Both the position numbers and the translations under genes were made by a program. Shown one piece after another: positions 45,840 to 57,645 of a stretch of 64,000 nt of DNA. Position 1 is the stretch's first letter. Every line of letters starts with the position of its first letter. Under the pieces are notes generated by a model. The model had not been told where the DNA came from, did not search any database, and worked only from the letters and a program-made list of their open reading frames with translations. Source of the stretch: Monocercomonoides exilis (lineage: Eukaryota > Preaxostyla > Oxymonadida > Polymastigidae). The DNA lies in the NCBI GenBank assembly GCA_001643675.2, contig LSRY02000018.1:1488001-1552000 (forward strand), written 5' to 3'.

Positions 45840-46630
45840 TTGTTGGGTTTTGCATAGTTCTCCCCCCGAAAAAACTGCCTTCTCTGCGAGATTCTCCCAC
45901 GCGAACGGCCTCCGATGCTGCTCCTGTATGTGGATATCGGCTGTGCTCGTTTAATAACTTCTTTTTGGTAATCTGTAAGCAAGGGATCATCCATTTCCTC
46001 TCTTAATGCCTTCGCTGCAGCGAAACCCTGCCGTCCTGCCACTCTCGTTATTCTGCTTTCCTGTAATGCTGCCGTTACCAGAGTGAGCGCATCTTCGATT
46101 TGTGTCTTTGCTTCTCCGTGTACTGCGCCTCTCACCAATAGAAGGGCCTTAATGGTAGGGCAGAGCTTCTTTTCAATTCGTTCCCCTGCTTGATCCAGGG
46201 CATCCGACGCCCTCTTTATCGTGAACTCGGGTTTGCGAATTGACGAAGGCATGAACGGAGCCAGGGGAATGGAATTATAGAATTCGATCGTTTCTGCTAC
46301 ATCCCTCTTGTCTATTGGGATGTCAAAAATTTTATAAGATAAGACGCTGCCAAAGAAATCTGCCGCCTCTCGTTCTAGGATAACTTGCATTCTATCCTCT
46401 GGGTCGCTGTCACTTTCTTCACCTTGGGATTGTGAAGACTGCGGAATCGTTGAAAAAGGTTCCGGTTGAGTTATTTGCGAATTGAAACTAGGAGGAAGAA
46501 GTAAATTTTCCTGTGACGCAGCAGAAGCACTGGAGGGGGATGTAAAGATTGCCCCACCACTCGTTGGCCCGGCGGCCTGAATTCCAGGCATCGCTCCCGA
46601 CGCGAGTCCAATTGTGCTTTGCGGGATCAT
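45752..46630 (-). CDS. Gag-like protein of DIRS-like element
   Basis: Likely start ATG 46630 (MIPQSTIGLASGAMPG), just inside the terminal repeat; about 292 residues. A Ser-rich N-terminus is followed by a helical middle (ADFFGSVLSYKIFDIP, IKALLLVRGAVHGEAK, ALTLVTAALQESRITRVAGR). An Arg/Ser/Gly-rich nucleic-acid-binding tail ends it (RSRGRISQRRQFFRGEN, RFRSRSVGRKS). There is no zinc knuckle. Assignment rests on position and composition as in other DIRS elements. Confidence 0.65.
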   Translation of the reverse strand: MIPQSTIGLASGAMPGIQAAGPTSGGAIFTSPSSASAASQENLLLPPSFNSQITQPEPFSTIPQSSQSQGEESDSDPEDRMQVILEREAADFFGSVLSYKIFDIPIDKRDVAETIEFYNSIPLAPFMPSSIRKPEFTIKRASDALDQAGERIEKKLCPTIKALLLVRGAVHGEAKTQIEDALTLVTAALQESRITRVAGRQGFAAAKALREEMDDPLLTDYQKEVIKRAQPISTYRSSIGGRSRGRISQRRQFFRGENYAKPNKWRGSGWNRRRNKSTSRFRSRSVGRKSSQ

Positions 46631-46677
46631 TAAATAAAAATATTTTTGATCGACTAGCCCCGTTATTACAAGGGTCC

Positions 46678-46720
46678 ACTCCCATAACAAGAGGTGTTGT
46701 AGATTAACCGGTCGTTCTTT
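46678..46720 (-). repeat. Inverted terminal repeat, 5' end of element
   Basis: Partner of 42437-42476; read on the minus strand it starts AAAGAACGACC and ends ATGGGAGT. Confidence 0.85.
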
Positions 46721-47053
46721 AGAATTAATAGGCTTGCGCCTTTTAATGATTTATATTTTTTTTGTGAAAATTGACAAATAAAATAAATTTGTCTTTAATA
46801 AAAACACTTTTGATGTGCAAAAATCACAACTTTTTTTTAAATTTTGAATATTTTTCAATGAAATTCATGTTTTTATGGGTCATTTTTCAACAATCATTTT
46901 TTTCAAAAAAAATTTTTTTTCGAAACATCGGTCCATAAAAAGTTTCTAAATAATTATGAACTATTTATTCATCATAATTTTAACATTCAAAAACTCAATT
47001 TGCAAAAGGAGCGCGTTAAGACCTATGCCCGCATACTCGAACACCAGAAGCAC
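46721..47053. other. A+T-rich spacer between two mobile elements
   Basis: Nothing recognised. Confidence 0.5.
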
Positions 47054-48002
47054 TACACCATTTATTATTCATATTTGGTAAACTTATTATTCAAAATTGG
47101 TCAACTTATTATTCGATTTTGGTAAACTAATTATTCAAAGTTGTTAAACTTATTATTCAAAATTTGTAAACTTCTTATTCAAAATTAATAAAATTGAGTA
47201 TTTTTTTAAAAAAGTTTTTTTGTGAAAAATTGGTTTTTGGCTGAGTATCAGAAAATGTTGAAAATATTATATTCACTCAATATTCGAAATATTGATGAGA
47301 ATTTGAACCCAGATTTTTATTATTTGTGAATAAACATGAAATTTTCTGATTTTTCAGAAAAAAATCATCATCGTGGAAATAGGATAATTTTTGAATTATT
47401 TCACCTCACATCGATAAATAATGCATTATTCAACCAAGAAAAGTTGTTTGTATCAATGATACAAACTGAATACAAATATTTTTCAGAACTGAATAATTCC
47501 ACGAATGCACTTTCTGAATTCTTTATTTGGTTTTTATTGTTTATCTGAATAAACTTAAATTTATGTAACTTTTCTTGGTTGAATAATGCATTATTTATCG
47601 ATGTGAGGTGAAATAATTCAAAAATTATCCTATTTCCACGATGATGATTTTTTTCTGAAAAATCAGAAAATTTCATGTTTATTCACAAATAATAAAAATC
47701 TGGGTTCAAATTCTCATCAATATTTCGAATATTGAGTGAATATAATATTTTCAACATTTTCTGATACTCAGCCAAAAACCAATTTTTCACAAAAAAACTT
47801 TTTTAAAAAAATACTCAATTTTATTAATTTTGAATAAGAAGTTTACAAATTTTGAATAATAAGTTTAACAACTTTGAATAATTAGTTTACCAAAATCGAA
47901 TAATTAGTTTATTATTTTTGAATAATTAATTGACCAATTTTGAATAATAAGTTGAACAATTTCGAATAATAAGTTTACCAAATATGAAAAATAAATGGTG
48001 TA
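47054..48002. mobile_element. Foldback element with near-perfect inverted arms
   Basis: The left arm (47054-47445, 392 bases) and right arm (47567-48002, 436 bases) are inverted copies around a 121-base spacer. Over the inner 230 bases I see no mismatch. The outer parts consist of about 24-base tandem units of the type GTAAACTTATTATTCAAAATT, five or six on the left and about seven on the right, which explains the length difference. The outer tips match as TACACCATTTATT...GGTAAAC. No gene is present. The transcript or single strand would form a long hairpin. Confidence 0.85.
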
Positions 48003-49072
48003 AATGGTGTATTGAAACAAATTTATTTGGGGGAAAATTCGGACTTTCAAGCTTTTTTTGCACAAGGCATTGAAAAATTGCTTCATTCTTAACTTTGTTT
48101 CGCTTTCTTAGATTTCAAAACAAATTTGATTTTCAGATCCGTGAACAGGCATTGTTGAAATCAAAACAAAAAGTTTTCCAACATTTCACGAATGTCAAAA
48201 AATGGACCCATTTTTATTGCGATTTTTGATCTCAAAAAGTCAATGAAAAGTGCATAATTTTTTAATGAAAATGCCTGAAGTGAAATATTTTGCCCCATTT
48301 GAAAAATTAAAACAAAAAATTTTATTATAGATTCGTAAAACAATTCCAAAATGGTTCATTAAAACTTTCTTCTTTGAAAAATGCATATGTTTTTTAAAAA
48401 CTTAAATTTTCTTTTGTTTTTTTCATTACCATTTTTAAATATATGGGTGATTATTTTTGAAATCATAACTTTTTTCGTGGTGTTGATTTTTCAAAGGTTG
48501 ATTGTCATTGAATAGAGATTTAGTATTTTATTGATAAATTTCATGAAAACCATTTCAAAAGCAAATGTTTGAACAGAACTAAAGATGAAAATATCTTTAA
48601 CAAGCATTTTCACTTTTCACTATTCTTTTGTTAAAATTCAAGTGGGATTTTCGAATCGAAGTTTTTGAATGAAAAAATCTGATGCCAAAAATAGTCACCC
48701 ATATTCTGTTTTTCAAAGAACCTATTTCGGAATATACCCACAGATTTTCATTTTTTCAAATTTTTCTTAATTTTTGAGAGGTTGTTTTTCTCGCATAAAA
48801 TTTATTTTGTTTGAATTAAATTAAATACATTTTTAAACATGTTAGATGCAAAAAAACAAGAGTTTGCGTTGTCCTATTTAACGCGATTGTGCCTACAGTT
48901 CTCCTCGTTCAATGAAGAAACATATTGTCTATCATTGTTGCAATTTGATAATTATCATCAAAGTTTTTTCAAAAAAAATTCTACATAAGATCATTAATTA
49001 TTGTGATTGATATTTGTTTGATTACTCGTGGTATTAGAAAGGGAAATAGACTGCAATAGGCTTACGAATTCG
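48003..49072. other. A+T-rich spacer
   Basis: No credible gene. A 49-codon frame at 48839-48988 (MLDAKKQEFALSYLTRL...) is less biased than its surroundings but has no partner exon. Confidence 0.45.
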
Positions 49073-52000
49073 ATGGAAAGTGAAATTCCAATTGGATATG
49101 TTCAATCTGAAGGGCTCAGCAAACACGAAATTATGAGTTTTTCAATTTTTTTTACTCTTTTCAATCAACCGAAGCATCCGAGTAAGAAATGGGAAATTTT
49201 TATGTGGACAGTAACAATGCTTCAAATGGTTACGATTAGTTTCTTTCGAATCGACACCTCGACGCAAGAAGTGAATAGAATTTCAAAGGTTTGCCAGTTT
49301 TATTTTTTATTTATCGAATAAAAAATAAAATTTTCCTTTTCTGTGTTTTGTAAAATGCTGCTCACCTTATATATATATATATAAATTTTGCTTGACTCAA
49401 ACTTCACCAGTACTTATGCTATCTTGATGGATCATCCCTTGGATATCTTGCTGGGACATCAATTTCGTTTGTGTTGATGGGATGTGCAGCATATTTTGTT
49501 TTGCTTACTGCGTACTTGGTTGCGGTGGCAGCGTTTCAAGGCGTTATTTCTGGTTCACAGCCATGGGTAATTTCACTGCTGCGTTGGACTGTGAATGTTA
49601 CATATACGATCTTGTTTATCCCATTGACTTCGATATGCATAACTATATTTGATTGCTATGAATCAGGAGGGCAAACGATTCATCGGGGATTTGAAGGAAG
49701 TTGCTTCGGAGATTTGCTATTGATTTTTAGATTTGTGATATCAATAGTTGTTCTGAGCTTAATGTTGATATCTTCAATTTTTATAAACAACATGATTTTC
49801 AACCACAATCCGAAGCATGGTGGGCTATGGTCATCGCCAAGTGGGCTGTGGCAAGCAGTGGATTCATCTCTTGTGTTTGGATGTGTGTTTGCGATGAGAA
49901 TGCTGTATGGGTGGCCGTTCTGGCGAGGAGCTGTGACGATTGGATCTTCTCTGGTGATGATGGTGTATTTTGTGTATATTCAGCCGATATACAAACTTAA
50001 TGGAAATCTGCTGATGGGCAGTAAATGGTGCTTATTTGGGTGCTTGAGACTTATTGACGAAATTCTTTATGCAATTGAAGGTGCAACAGGCAACTGGATA
50101 ATTACTATTGTGCTTCAAGTTGTTGGACTAATAGCTGGAATTGTTGCTTGTGCAGTGCTGTTGCCTAAGATTGGCCGAAAGATGAGAGAGAAAAAGTATC
50201 TTTTAACAGCTTTTGGCAACCAATTGTCAGATATTTGCACGAAAAATCCTTCTTTGGCTCTGCCTCCTCTGAAGAAGCCAGAAAGAGTGGAGCCATCACT
50301 TCGCTTTATACAACAGAAAGAATACAATTCGATGATTCATTTGACATTTGCGGATTACGTGTACACACACGCACTAAAGACTAACCCGAACAACAGCATG
50401 CTGTGCTTCCAATATGCGACGTTTTTGGCCGCCTACCGTAAAAACTACATGAAGGCGAATGGGCTCATCCAGAAGGCACGGTCGCTTTCTCCGAACCTGT
50501 TTCTGAGGTTTGTGCTCTTCTGCAAGACGAAAGAGAACGATGGAAGGGCAAACGGAGAAAACGCGAGAAATGGAAGAAGCGGTTTGAATTCGTATGCCTT
50601 TACGACTCTGAGAGCAAAAGCGGAGAAGCACCATGAGCTGGCTGTGAGTGCGATGAAGGATTTTTTCGAGAATGCAACAGCGGTCCAGCCGGATTTCAAG
50701 GCGATTCCTGTTCTTCTGAATTCTGTTGTTAAGAACGAAGAAATTGCACGAAAGAGCTACGAAGAGCTGATTGAATCGCATGAGCAGAGTGCGGAAGTGC
50801 TGCGGAGCTATGCGCGCCTTCTTTTGGATATCTACGACGACGAAGACGAGGCAGAGATGATTCTGAACAGAGCAGACAGCATCGAGGAAGACTCAACCAG
50901 CTCTTACGAGTCTTCAATTCACACACACGCAGCAGAGATTTATGACGCTTCGCTTGGTGCTGGAGAGAAGGACAAGGCAGATGATAGGATGAAAAGGGGA
51001 AATGAAAGAATAAGTTGCGGTGGAGATGGCAGTACTAAACGTGAATTGGGCGATGCTCATTCAGAAAGGACTGAAAGCTTTGGAGTGTCTATGAGATATG
51101 AAGAGAAAGATGGGAGAGAACAGAGAGGAGCAGAAGGAAGGTTTGAAACCAGCCCATCTTCTTATGAGCTGCTGAATTATGACTCGGAGCAAGTTGCGTT
51201 GGCAAGCAATGAGATGCAGTTACACCAGTCGTCCAGTTACATCAAGAGGCATCAAAAGTCGAATAAAAAGAAGAGAAAGAAGAAGAAGAAGAAGAAGAAC
51301 GAGATGATTGTCGATCTTATGTCAGGCGGCCGCGGCAAAAACGGAGATGATAGCGATTCAATGAATACAATGAGGTGCTCTGCGATTCTTCTCCATTTGA
51401 CGTGTATAATTGCGCTTGTTGTTGCAATTGCTGCGTACATCACGATGACTACGACGTATAAGAGCGATTTGGACACGCTGCGTGCGGTGTGCGACTTGTC
51501 GTATCACACTGCCCGTTCTGCATGCATCAGCTACAACTTCTTTGTGTACGACATCCGGTTCAAATTTGAGGATCCGGCTATTTTGGACGAGTGGACGCCG
51601 ACGATGGTGCGGAAGAAGGAGCTGCTGACGATGCTGCAGGAGACATCAGAGAACATGGCGTCGATGCTGGGGAGGGTGCACGGCTCGACCTCAAACTTGG
51701 ATCCATGGGAGGCAGCGAACATCGACACGTACATGTTCATATTCTCCACGAAGAACGAGACACAGCCAGATGGCAGCGTAGAGGAGGTGGTGGGCACGAA
51801 GAAGCAGATTCTGCAGCCTTCGTCAATGTTGGAGGTGCTGGCCACACTGTCGCAGATGCTGCGCCATCTTTCCGTTTCAGACATGTCTTCTCGCCCGAAG
51901 GACCCAAATTATCTGGCAGACATGCAGTATTTGGTGTTCAACTGCCCTGTCCCGATTTTAGACGGAGCAAAAAAGGTTATTTTATCCTATTTTGAGCGAA

Positions 52001-54783
52001 TGAATTCAGTCTGCGACAAAATTATTATCGTTTTTATTCTCTTCATCACATTGTTCCTTGTGCCTCTGACGATTGTACAGCTTGTGATATTCATTGTGTT
52101 CACCAAAAAATCAGTGAAGGTTCGGATGAGGGCGTATCATGCAATGTTGGATGTGCCGAAGAACAAAATGCAAAGTGTTGTTCGTCGCCTTCTTTCAGAC
52201 GACGAAGATGCAGTTGATGACTTTCAAATCGAAGCTGCGTTGAATGGGAATCAAAATGAGAAGGAGCCAGAAAGCAGCTCCAGTGAAAAGCATGAGCAAT
52301 TTGAAGATGATGAAGCACAGCTTATTGATGAAAGCACAGATGAAAGCGAGCCAAGTTCTCTTCCAAAGAAAAACATGCGGAATATTATTGGCAGTGGAAG
52401 ACAGATCGAAGAGAAACAGACAGACAGCAAGGCCAATTCTCCATCTGTTAGAAAGACATTGCAAATTCTTGACCAATCTGATATGGAGCTTGATCCCGAA
52501 AGATCGAGTTACCTGCTGCTTTCTAGTGCTAATCGTTCGATGGATTCGATTACTGGCACTCCTTTTTCGCGGGCCACTCCGAAATCACTTCTTGGAGAAC
52601 TGACTGCATCAACATCTTCGACTCCTGTGTACCAATTTCAAACACCCAGAATCGATGAAGAGAATACAAGTACACAAACAACTGAACAGAATTCAAGAAG
52701 CTGTAGATCTTCTCCTTCAATGCCACAAGTGCCAATTTCTGCTTTTTGCGCTCCAAAACCTGAAGTTTCTGGAAATGATGTGTTTAATACAGACATGGTT
52801 GAAAGCGCTTCCAAAGATATCGCTAAAAACAAGAGTTTAAAAGAAGATAATGGAGCGAATGGCAATAAGAAAGTAACAACAGAAAGTGCTTTTAAAGAGC
52901 AGTTGTCTCCGGTGTGCTATGGGAATGCAAATAATGGAATTCAGACTAGTCAACAGCAGAACATCAGTCAAAGAATTCCTCTTGCCAATCCTGTTCCATC
53001 AATGTCCTTTCTGCCTGTTCTTCTTACTGGAATTGAACACAATCCGCATCGCAATCTGACAGCAGCAAGCTTAGCGTCTGCGCAAACATCGATTTCTGAG
53101 CATGATTCAGAATTAGAATTTGGCGTAGTGTCAATGCCACCCTCTGTCGCTTCCTCAAATCCATTCATGCAGAACAACCTATCGCCGTGCTGGCAGAATG
53201 ATCTGCCTTTGCAAATGGATCATTTTTCTCCGATTCCACCAGTTGGAGCAATTTACGCAAAAACCGACCAAAATTCATTGGGTCAGGGCGAGCCGCATGT
53301 TCAAACGCAGCCGCCTCAACAAAATGGAGCTATTGAAGCGAAATTCACTTTGGATGATGAAGATTCCGAGGAAGCAGAAAAAAACAAGCAAGCGGGATTG
53401 ATAAGAAATGCTGTTGAAGACACATTTTGGGAAGAAGGAATGGAAAAAGAGGTTGAAAAATTAGAAGCAACTTACAAACAGCTGCCAACTCCTATCACCA
53501 TTAAAATCGTCGTTACGTGTATTCTTTCTCTGACACTTGGCATCGTCACAATCGTAACCACAGTTGCCCTGGTGCTGTTTTATGTGGGCAATTACAGGCC
53601 AACCTCTGCCAACATCATCATGTCAGGGATGCGTGCATCAATTCTGTTCCAGATCCAGTTTTTGCTGTCAACAATACTACAGCCGATACAAATGATTAAA
53701 ACAGACCAGTCTGTAACATTTCCTACGTCCAGCAATCCAGTCATGCACAACTCTTCTCATTGCTCAGGTTCTCCAGTTGTTGCACGCGATATGCTTGTTC
53801 CAATGTCCAAGTATTTTGAAGCGGTGCATCTTGACTGTCATTTTGGAGACTCAGATTACACACACACGAATGATTACACATACGACTCAGTGTCTGTGAA
53901 GCGGATGAACACTGCTGTCAACCACCAATTGCTTCTGCAGAAGGCTGATTGCTTTCTTGCAGATTCGGATGACTGCTCGCAAGTGGATGAGTATCGGATG
54001 TACGGAGTGAAAGGAACGATTTATGGACTTACGACGCTATTGTCTCGGCTGAGGGTGAATCTGGAGAGGATTTCAAAGATGGATGTCAGCGACATCAATT
54101 TGTTTAATCCTGAAGCACGGTTTGTGATGACTGCATTGAGAAGTGACATAACGGCGGGCTTGAACAAGATGACAAACATGATTTTGGCAACAGGAAAAGA
54201 AGAAGTACAAGAGTCCATTACAACTTTGACTGTTGTTGTTGCTTCTTTTTGCTTTCTGTATTTTATTAGTATGTTCGGAAACGGACTGACATATATAAAG
54301 GAAATTGAGTTTATAGAAACTGTATCAAAGAAGTTGTTTGAGCTGCTGCCTGTCAAAGAAGATGAGAGAGAGATTGAAATGGTGCCTTCGATGATGACAG
54401 GAAACGATTCCTTTGACAAAGGAAGAGAAGCCATTCTTGATGCTGCCCAGCAACTTCTCACTTCAATTAACCAGAATGATGATTTTGAAACTGTGGTGTC
54501 AGCATTCTATCAGCTTTCATCAACGGCATTGGCAATATTCAACGAAGAGGAAAAAGAAATGGCTGTGAAGAATTATCCTGGAATTGAAAAGCACAAGAAA
54601 GAACATATGCTGTTGAGGCAGAGGTTGACGTTGATCGGAGACCAGCTTCACTCAAAGAACGATGCGGCGAAAGCTATCGGAAAGAGAAAGCTAATTTCAC
54701 TGTTTGATGTACACTTTACTGATGAAGACATTACCTTTGCAGAAGCTGTTTTTGAATTGAATATATGTGATCAGAAGCAGTAA
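49073..54783 (+). CDS. Tmc-like (TmcB family) membrane receptor with hemerythrin-like C-terminus
   Basis: Two exons, 49073-49288 and 49411-54783; 1,862 residues. The N-terminal 330 residues carry about eight membrane segments and the pattern of tiny-macrocysts (TmcB) proteins, known from Dictyostelium and abundant in ciliates and trichomonads. A TPR-like helical region follows (NNSMLCFQYATFLAAYRKNY, SYARLLLDIYDDEDEAEMIL; about 370-560), then a Lys-rich linker (KKKRKKKKKKKNEM). Two further membrane-bracketed extracellular loops (about 710-945 and 1425-1690) flank a disordered Ser/Gln-rich stretch of about 450 residues. Residues about 1735-1855 read as a hemerythrin fold: FNEEEKEM, IEKHKKEH and DVHFTDED keep part of the metal ligands, while the first two His positions are replaced. 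It is likely a sensor at the plasma membrane. The start is the first ATG in the open exon. Confidence 0.75.
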
Positions 54784-55126
54784 GAAATGTGAAAGAAGTA
54801 ATAAACAAATGAGTCAATCACAACATATTTGGTCTGTATGTATCGTATATATTCTTTGTTTATGTATTGTGCACACACAAAGATATTCATATGCCTATTG
54901 GAAGCATATTTATTTGATTCAGTTTTTATAAATAATTCCTTTTTTATTTTCAATTTTTCTAGAATATATGTACATTCATCATTTTCTCAAATATTTGAGA
55001 AAGAAACTATTTTTTGCGAAGTCTTATCTAATTTTTATGTATCATCTTGATTGTTGATTTGCATTACTTTTTATTTTTTTTACAAAAATAGTTGAATAAT
55101 CAACATATCATCCATGCAATTTATTA

Positions 55127-55161
55127 TTTTTATTTTATTTTATTTTATTTTATTTTATTTT
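55127..55161. repeat. TTTTA microsatellite, about seven units
   Basis: Perfect pentamer run. Confidence 0.9.
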
Positions 55162-55688
55162 AAATTTGTTTGTTTGTTTGTTTATTTATTTTTAATGTTA
55201 AGTATTTAATCAATGTCTTCTTTATATTTATTCAAAATAGGATTGTATTCATTTTTTCCCCTTTTATTTTGATTTCAAACAAATTTATATAGTTGTACAT
55301 ATAATCTATGCTCTTTCTTATTTCGATTTTTACAAGTCTTTTTTTAAAATTGTCAACTGAATTTTACTTGTTTCGATTTCCAAACGAATTTCTTTCTTTC
55401 TCTTTTTTTCGTTTTATTTATGAAATGTATTGTTTTCTGTTTCTTTTCTTTTTTTGGAAAGTCCTCTTTATTCTTAAGTTCTTAATTTATTTTTGTTGAG
55501 TTTTATTTACTAAAGTCGTGATCTTCAGAATTAAAATGATTTTCATCGCCTTTTTAAAAACATTTTTGTGAAATTGTAGTATTTTAATTTTCAAAATTGT
55601 ATATTTTTGTTATAAACCAACTTTTTTGAAATTCCTTGAAATGCACTAAAAAAATCTATTTAGAATATTTACTGATATTTTTACCTTT

Positions 55689-55798
55689 TTTTTATTTTAT
55701 TTTATTTTATTTTATTTTATTTTATTTTATTTTATTTTATTTTATTTTATTTTATTTTATTTTATTTTATTTTATTTTATTTTATTTTATTTGTTTTG

Positions 55799-55826
<28 letters not shown>
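55689..55826. repeat. TTTTA/TTTTG compound microsatellite
   Basis: About twenty TTTTA units (to 55790) passing directly into about seven TTTTG units, as if one point change spread by slippage. Confidence 0.95.
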
Positions 55827-55829
<3 letters not shown>

Positions 55830-56265
55830 GTAATTTTAATTTTAATTTTTTTTAATTTGTTCAGTTTGGTGGCATTTCTTGGAGGAGTGAAAGAGATTGG
55901 ATCAATTTTCATTCTATCTTTTACAAAATTTAAATATTCAAAAAAAGATGGTTTCTGAGAAAAAAAATATTCTTTTTTAAGCAGTTGATGTTTTGTAAGG
56001 CTTTCAAGTCATCAACATTCAAGATACGGAAATTAAAATGAAATAAACTCATTCAGTTCAATGCCATTTCAAATCAGAATTCAATTGGGAATAAAACAAA
56101 TAACAGTTGCAAGGATAACAAAAAAACTATTTTCGTTCATTCATTTCATCCATAAAATCCATAAAAATTCAAATGAAATTATCTTTATTATGTATTGATG
56201 AGGACACATTTATAATTTTCAACATTTTTTTAGAAATAATTCCACAAAAAATGATAACATAAAAA

Positions 56266-56754
56266 ATGGATAGAATTGATCAAGAAAATAAAAGAATGCC
56301 TTCAAGACTTCACGTTCCTGGAAAAATTTTAGGATTCAGACGGTTATATTTTTCTTTTGTTTTTTGGAGTTAGCCACGCATTTTTGCAATCTTTTTATTG
56401 ATTTGTTAGAGGAAAACATACACAACATCCAAACATCTCTCTTCTCGAGGTTCAAGGATGCACATCAACTCATGGCGCTCGATATTATCTTGGAAAGACA
56501 GTATATTACATTTATAAAGTGAAAAAGGTTTGACTTCAAAATATTTATTTTCAAAAGAAGTAATTTACGTGTCTTCTTTTATTCTCATGATATTTGTTCA
56601 GTGCAAATCAAACAAAAAGGGAATTAAAGTCATTAGAGGGAAAGTCGTGAAAACTCACGGAAACAGTGGTGTTGTTCGTGCTCGCTTCACACACAACATT
56701 CCACCAAAAGCTTTTGGCGCATCTGTGAGAGTGATGCTTTATCCCCAGCATTAA
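56266..56754 (+). CDS. RPL35A: Ribosomal protein eL33 (L35A)
   Basis: Large-subunit ribosomal protein. Exons 56266-56342, 56410-56527 and 56602-56754 give 348 bases, 115 residues, all phases consistent. Family blocks: [46 protein letters not shown], and the signature [20 protein letters not shown] with [17 protein letters not shown] at the end. A second in-frame ATG at 56296 (MPSRLHV) would give the more usual N-terminus and may be the true start. Two introns interrupt a very short gene. Confidence 0.95.
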
Positions 56755-57060
56755 AATATGTTTCAGAAAAAATGTTATATCTTTTGATTCTATTTTCACT
56801 TCTTCATAACAAACCAGGGAATGTGGATTTTGTGAATCATCTCATGTAAAGTTTTTTTTTTCCTTTTCGACATAAAAATGAAACATCGAATGGATAATAG
56901 CATTTTCTTCTCAATTCACAATCATCTTAACTATTAAAACTTTATCAAAAGCGTAGTCGCAAAATAAGATGATTACAACTTGATATGGGAATAAAGATAT
57001 TCACAGAAAAAGACAAGAAAATATCTTTTAAAAATATAATGACACAAAAAACTGGTATGT
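56755..57060. other. Short spacer between convergent genes
   Basis: A+T-rich; holds the 3' ends of eL33 and the RIIAD1-like gene. Nothing else seen. Confidence 0.5.
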
Positions 57061-57412
57061 TCATTCGCCTGCCATCATTTGCTCGTAATCTGTCAAATCA
57101 GATTCACGTTGTTTTGCATATAGCATCACTTTATATTGTAAATCAGATTGTTGGAAAAAATCACAAATAAAGCGCAAAATATCAGCTTTCGTAGCTGGTT
57201 TCTTCACAACTAATTCTTGGAATAAGCATCGTATGAGATCAGATAATTCCGGATGACTCCTAAAAATAAATAAATTCAGAAAGAATTGTTAAGCGATTAA
57301 ATGATAATTCAACGTACCTTAAATAAATCTCTCTTTCTATCTTGTAGTCGATTTTTTCTTCTGACAAAATATCTTGCTGCTCAGATGATAGTATTTTTTG
57401 TGGTTGAGACAT
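57061..57412 (-). CDS. RIIAD1-like (RIIa-domain) ciliary protein
   Basis: Exons 57412-57318 and 57259-57061, separated by a 58-base intron; 97 residues. The core KIEREIYLRSHPELSDLIRC followed by LVVKKPATKADILRFICDFF has the HPE...KP pattern of the RIIa dimerisation/docking fold. Length and N-terminal EEKIDYKIEREIYLR match small RIIAD1-type proteins (about 92 residues in humans) found with cilia and radial spokes. One extra residue in the KP loop (KPATKADI). Likely axonemal, consistent with the Flattop homologue nearby. Divergent from the acetyl-CoA synthetase gene 233 bases away. Confidence 0.75.
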
Positions 57413-57645
57413 GAATCAAACGTTTTGAGGAATTAAATTCTATTATATTTTTCATGATCCAAAATGTAACACATAATACTTTGGGCGAAAGGCGCTTTAT
57501 TGAGTTTTGTTCTCTGATTGTGTTTGTATGTTTTTTCTCATAATTTTTGCTTTATATATTTCCTTGAATTTTTATTTCTATTACACTTCATGTTCAACTG
57601 ATAATTGCGATTTATGATTCTTTGCTTTGTATCAGAACCTCAAAG
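57413..57645. promoter_or_regulatory. Putative bidirectional promoter region
   Basis: 233 bases between two divergent start codons (RIIAD1-like and acetyl-CoA synthetase); both promoters must lie here. It includes a brief G+C-richer patch (GGGCGAAAGGCGC at about 57482-57494). No known core element could be identified, so this is positional inference. Confidence 0.35.

Larger units (their letters stand above)
42437..46720 (-). mobile_element. DIRS-like tyrosine-recombinase retrotransposon, 4.3 kb
   Basis: Reads on the minus strand: gag-like, reverse transcriptase, RNase H and tyrosine recombinase, in overlapping frames, with no integrase or protease. Bounded by inverted terminal repeats of about 40 bases (42437-42476 and 46678-46720) that share ACAACACCTCTTGTTATGGG. 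This order and the inverted ends define DIRS-type elements, which integrate by recombinase and leave no target duplication. Defects are listed with each gene. G+C content is clearly higher than the flanks. Confidence 0.9.
54784..56265. other. A+T-rich spacer with TTTTA repeats
   Basis: No gene. Contains the two microsatellites listed separately. Long T-rich runs throughout. Confidence 0.6.

Noticed and set aside
44293-45990. 565-codon minus-strand frame across the retrotransposon
   Set aside because: It is a shadow of the RT/RNase H region in another frame; RT, RNase H and gag motifs lie in different frames and this one shows none.
48839-48988. 49-codon plus-strand frame starting MLDAKKQ
   Set aside because: Too short and unsupported; not joinable in phase to the downstream Tmc-like gene with any clear intron.
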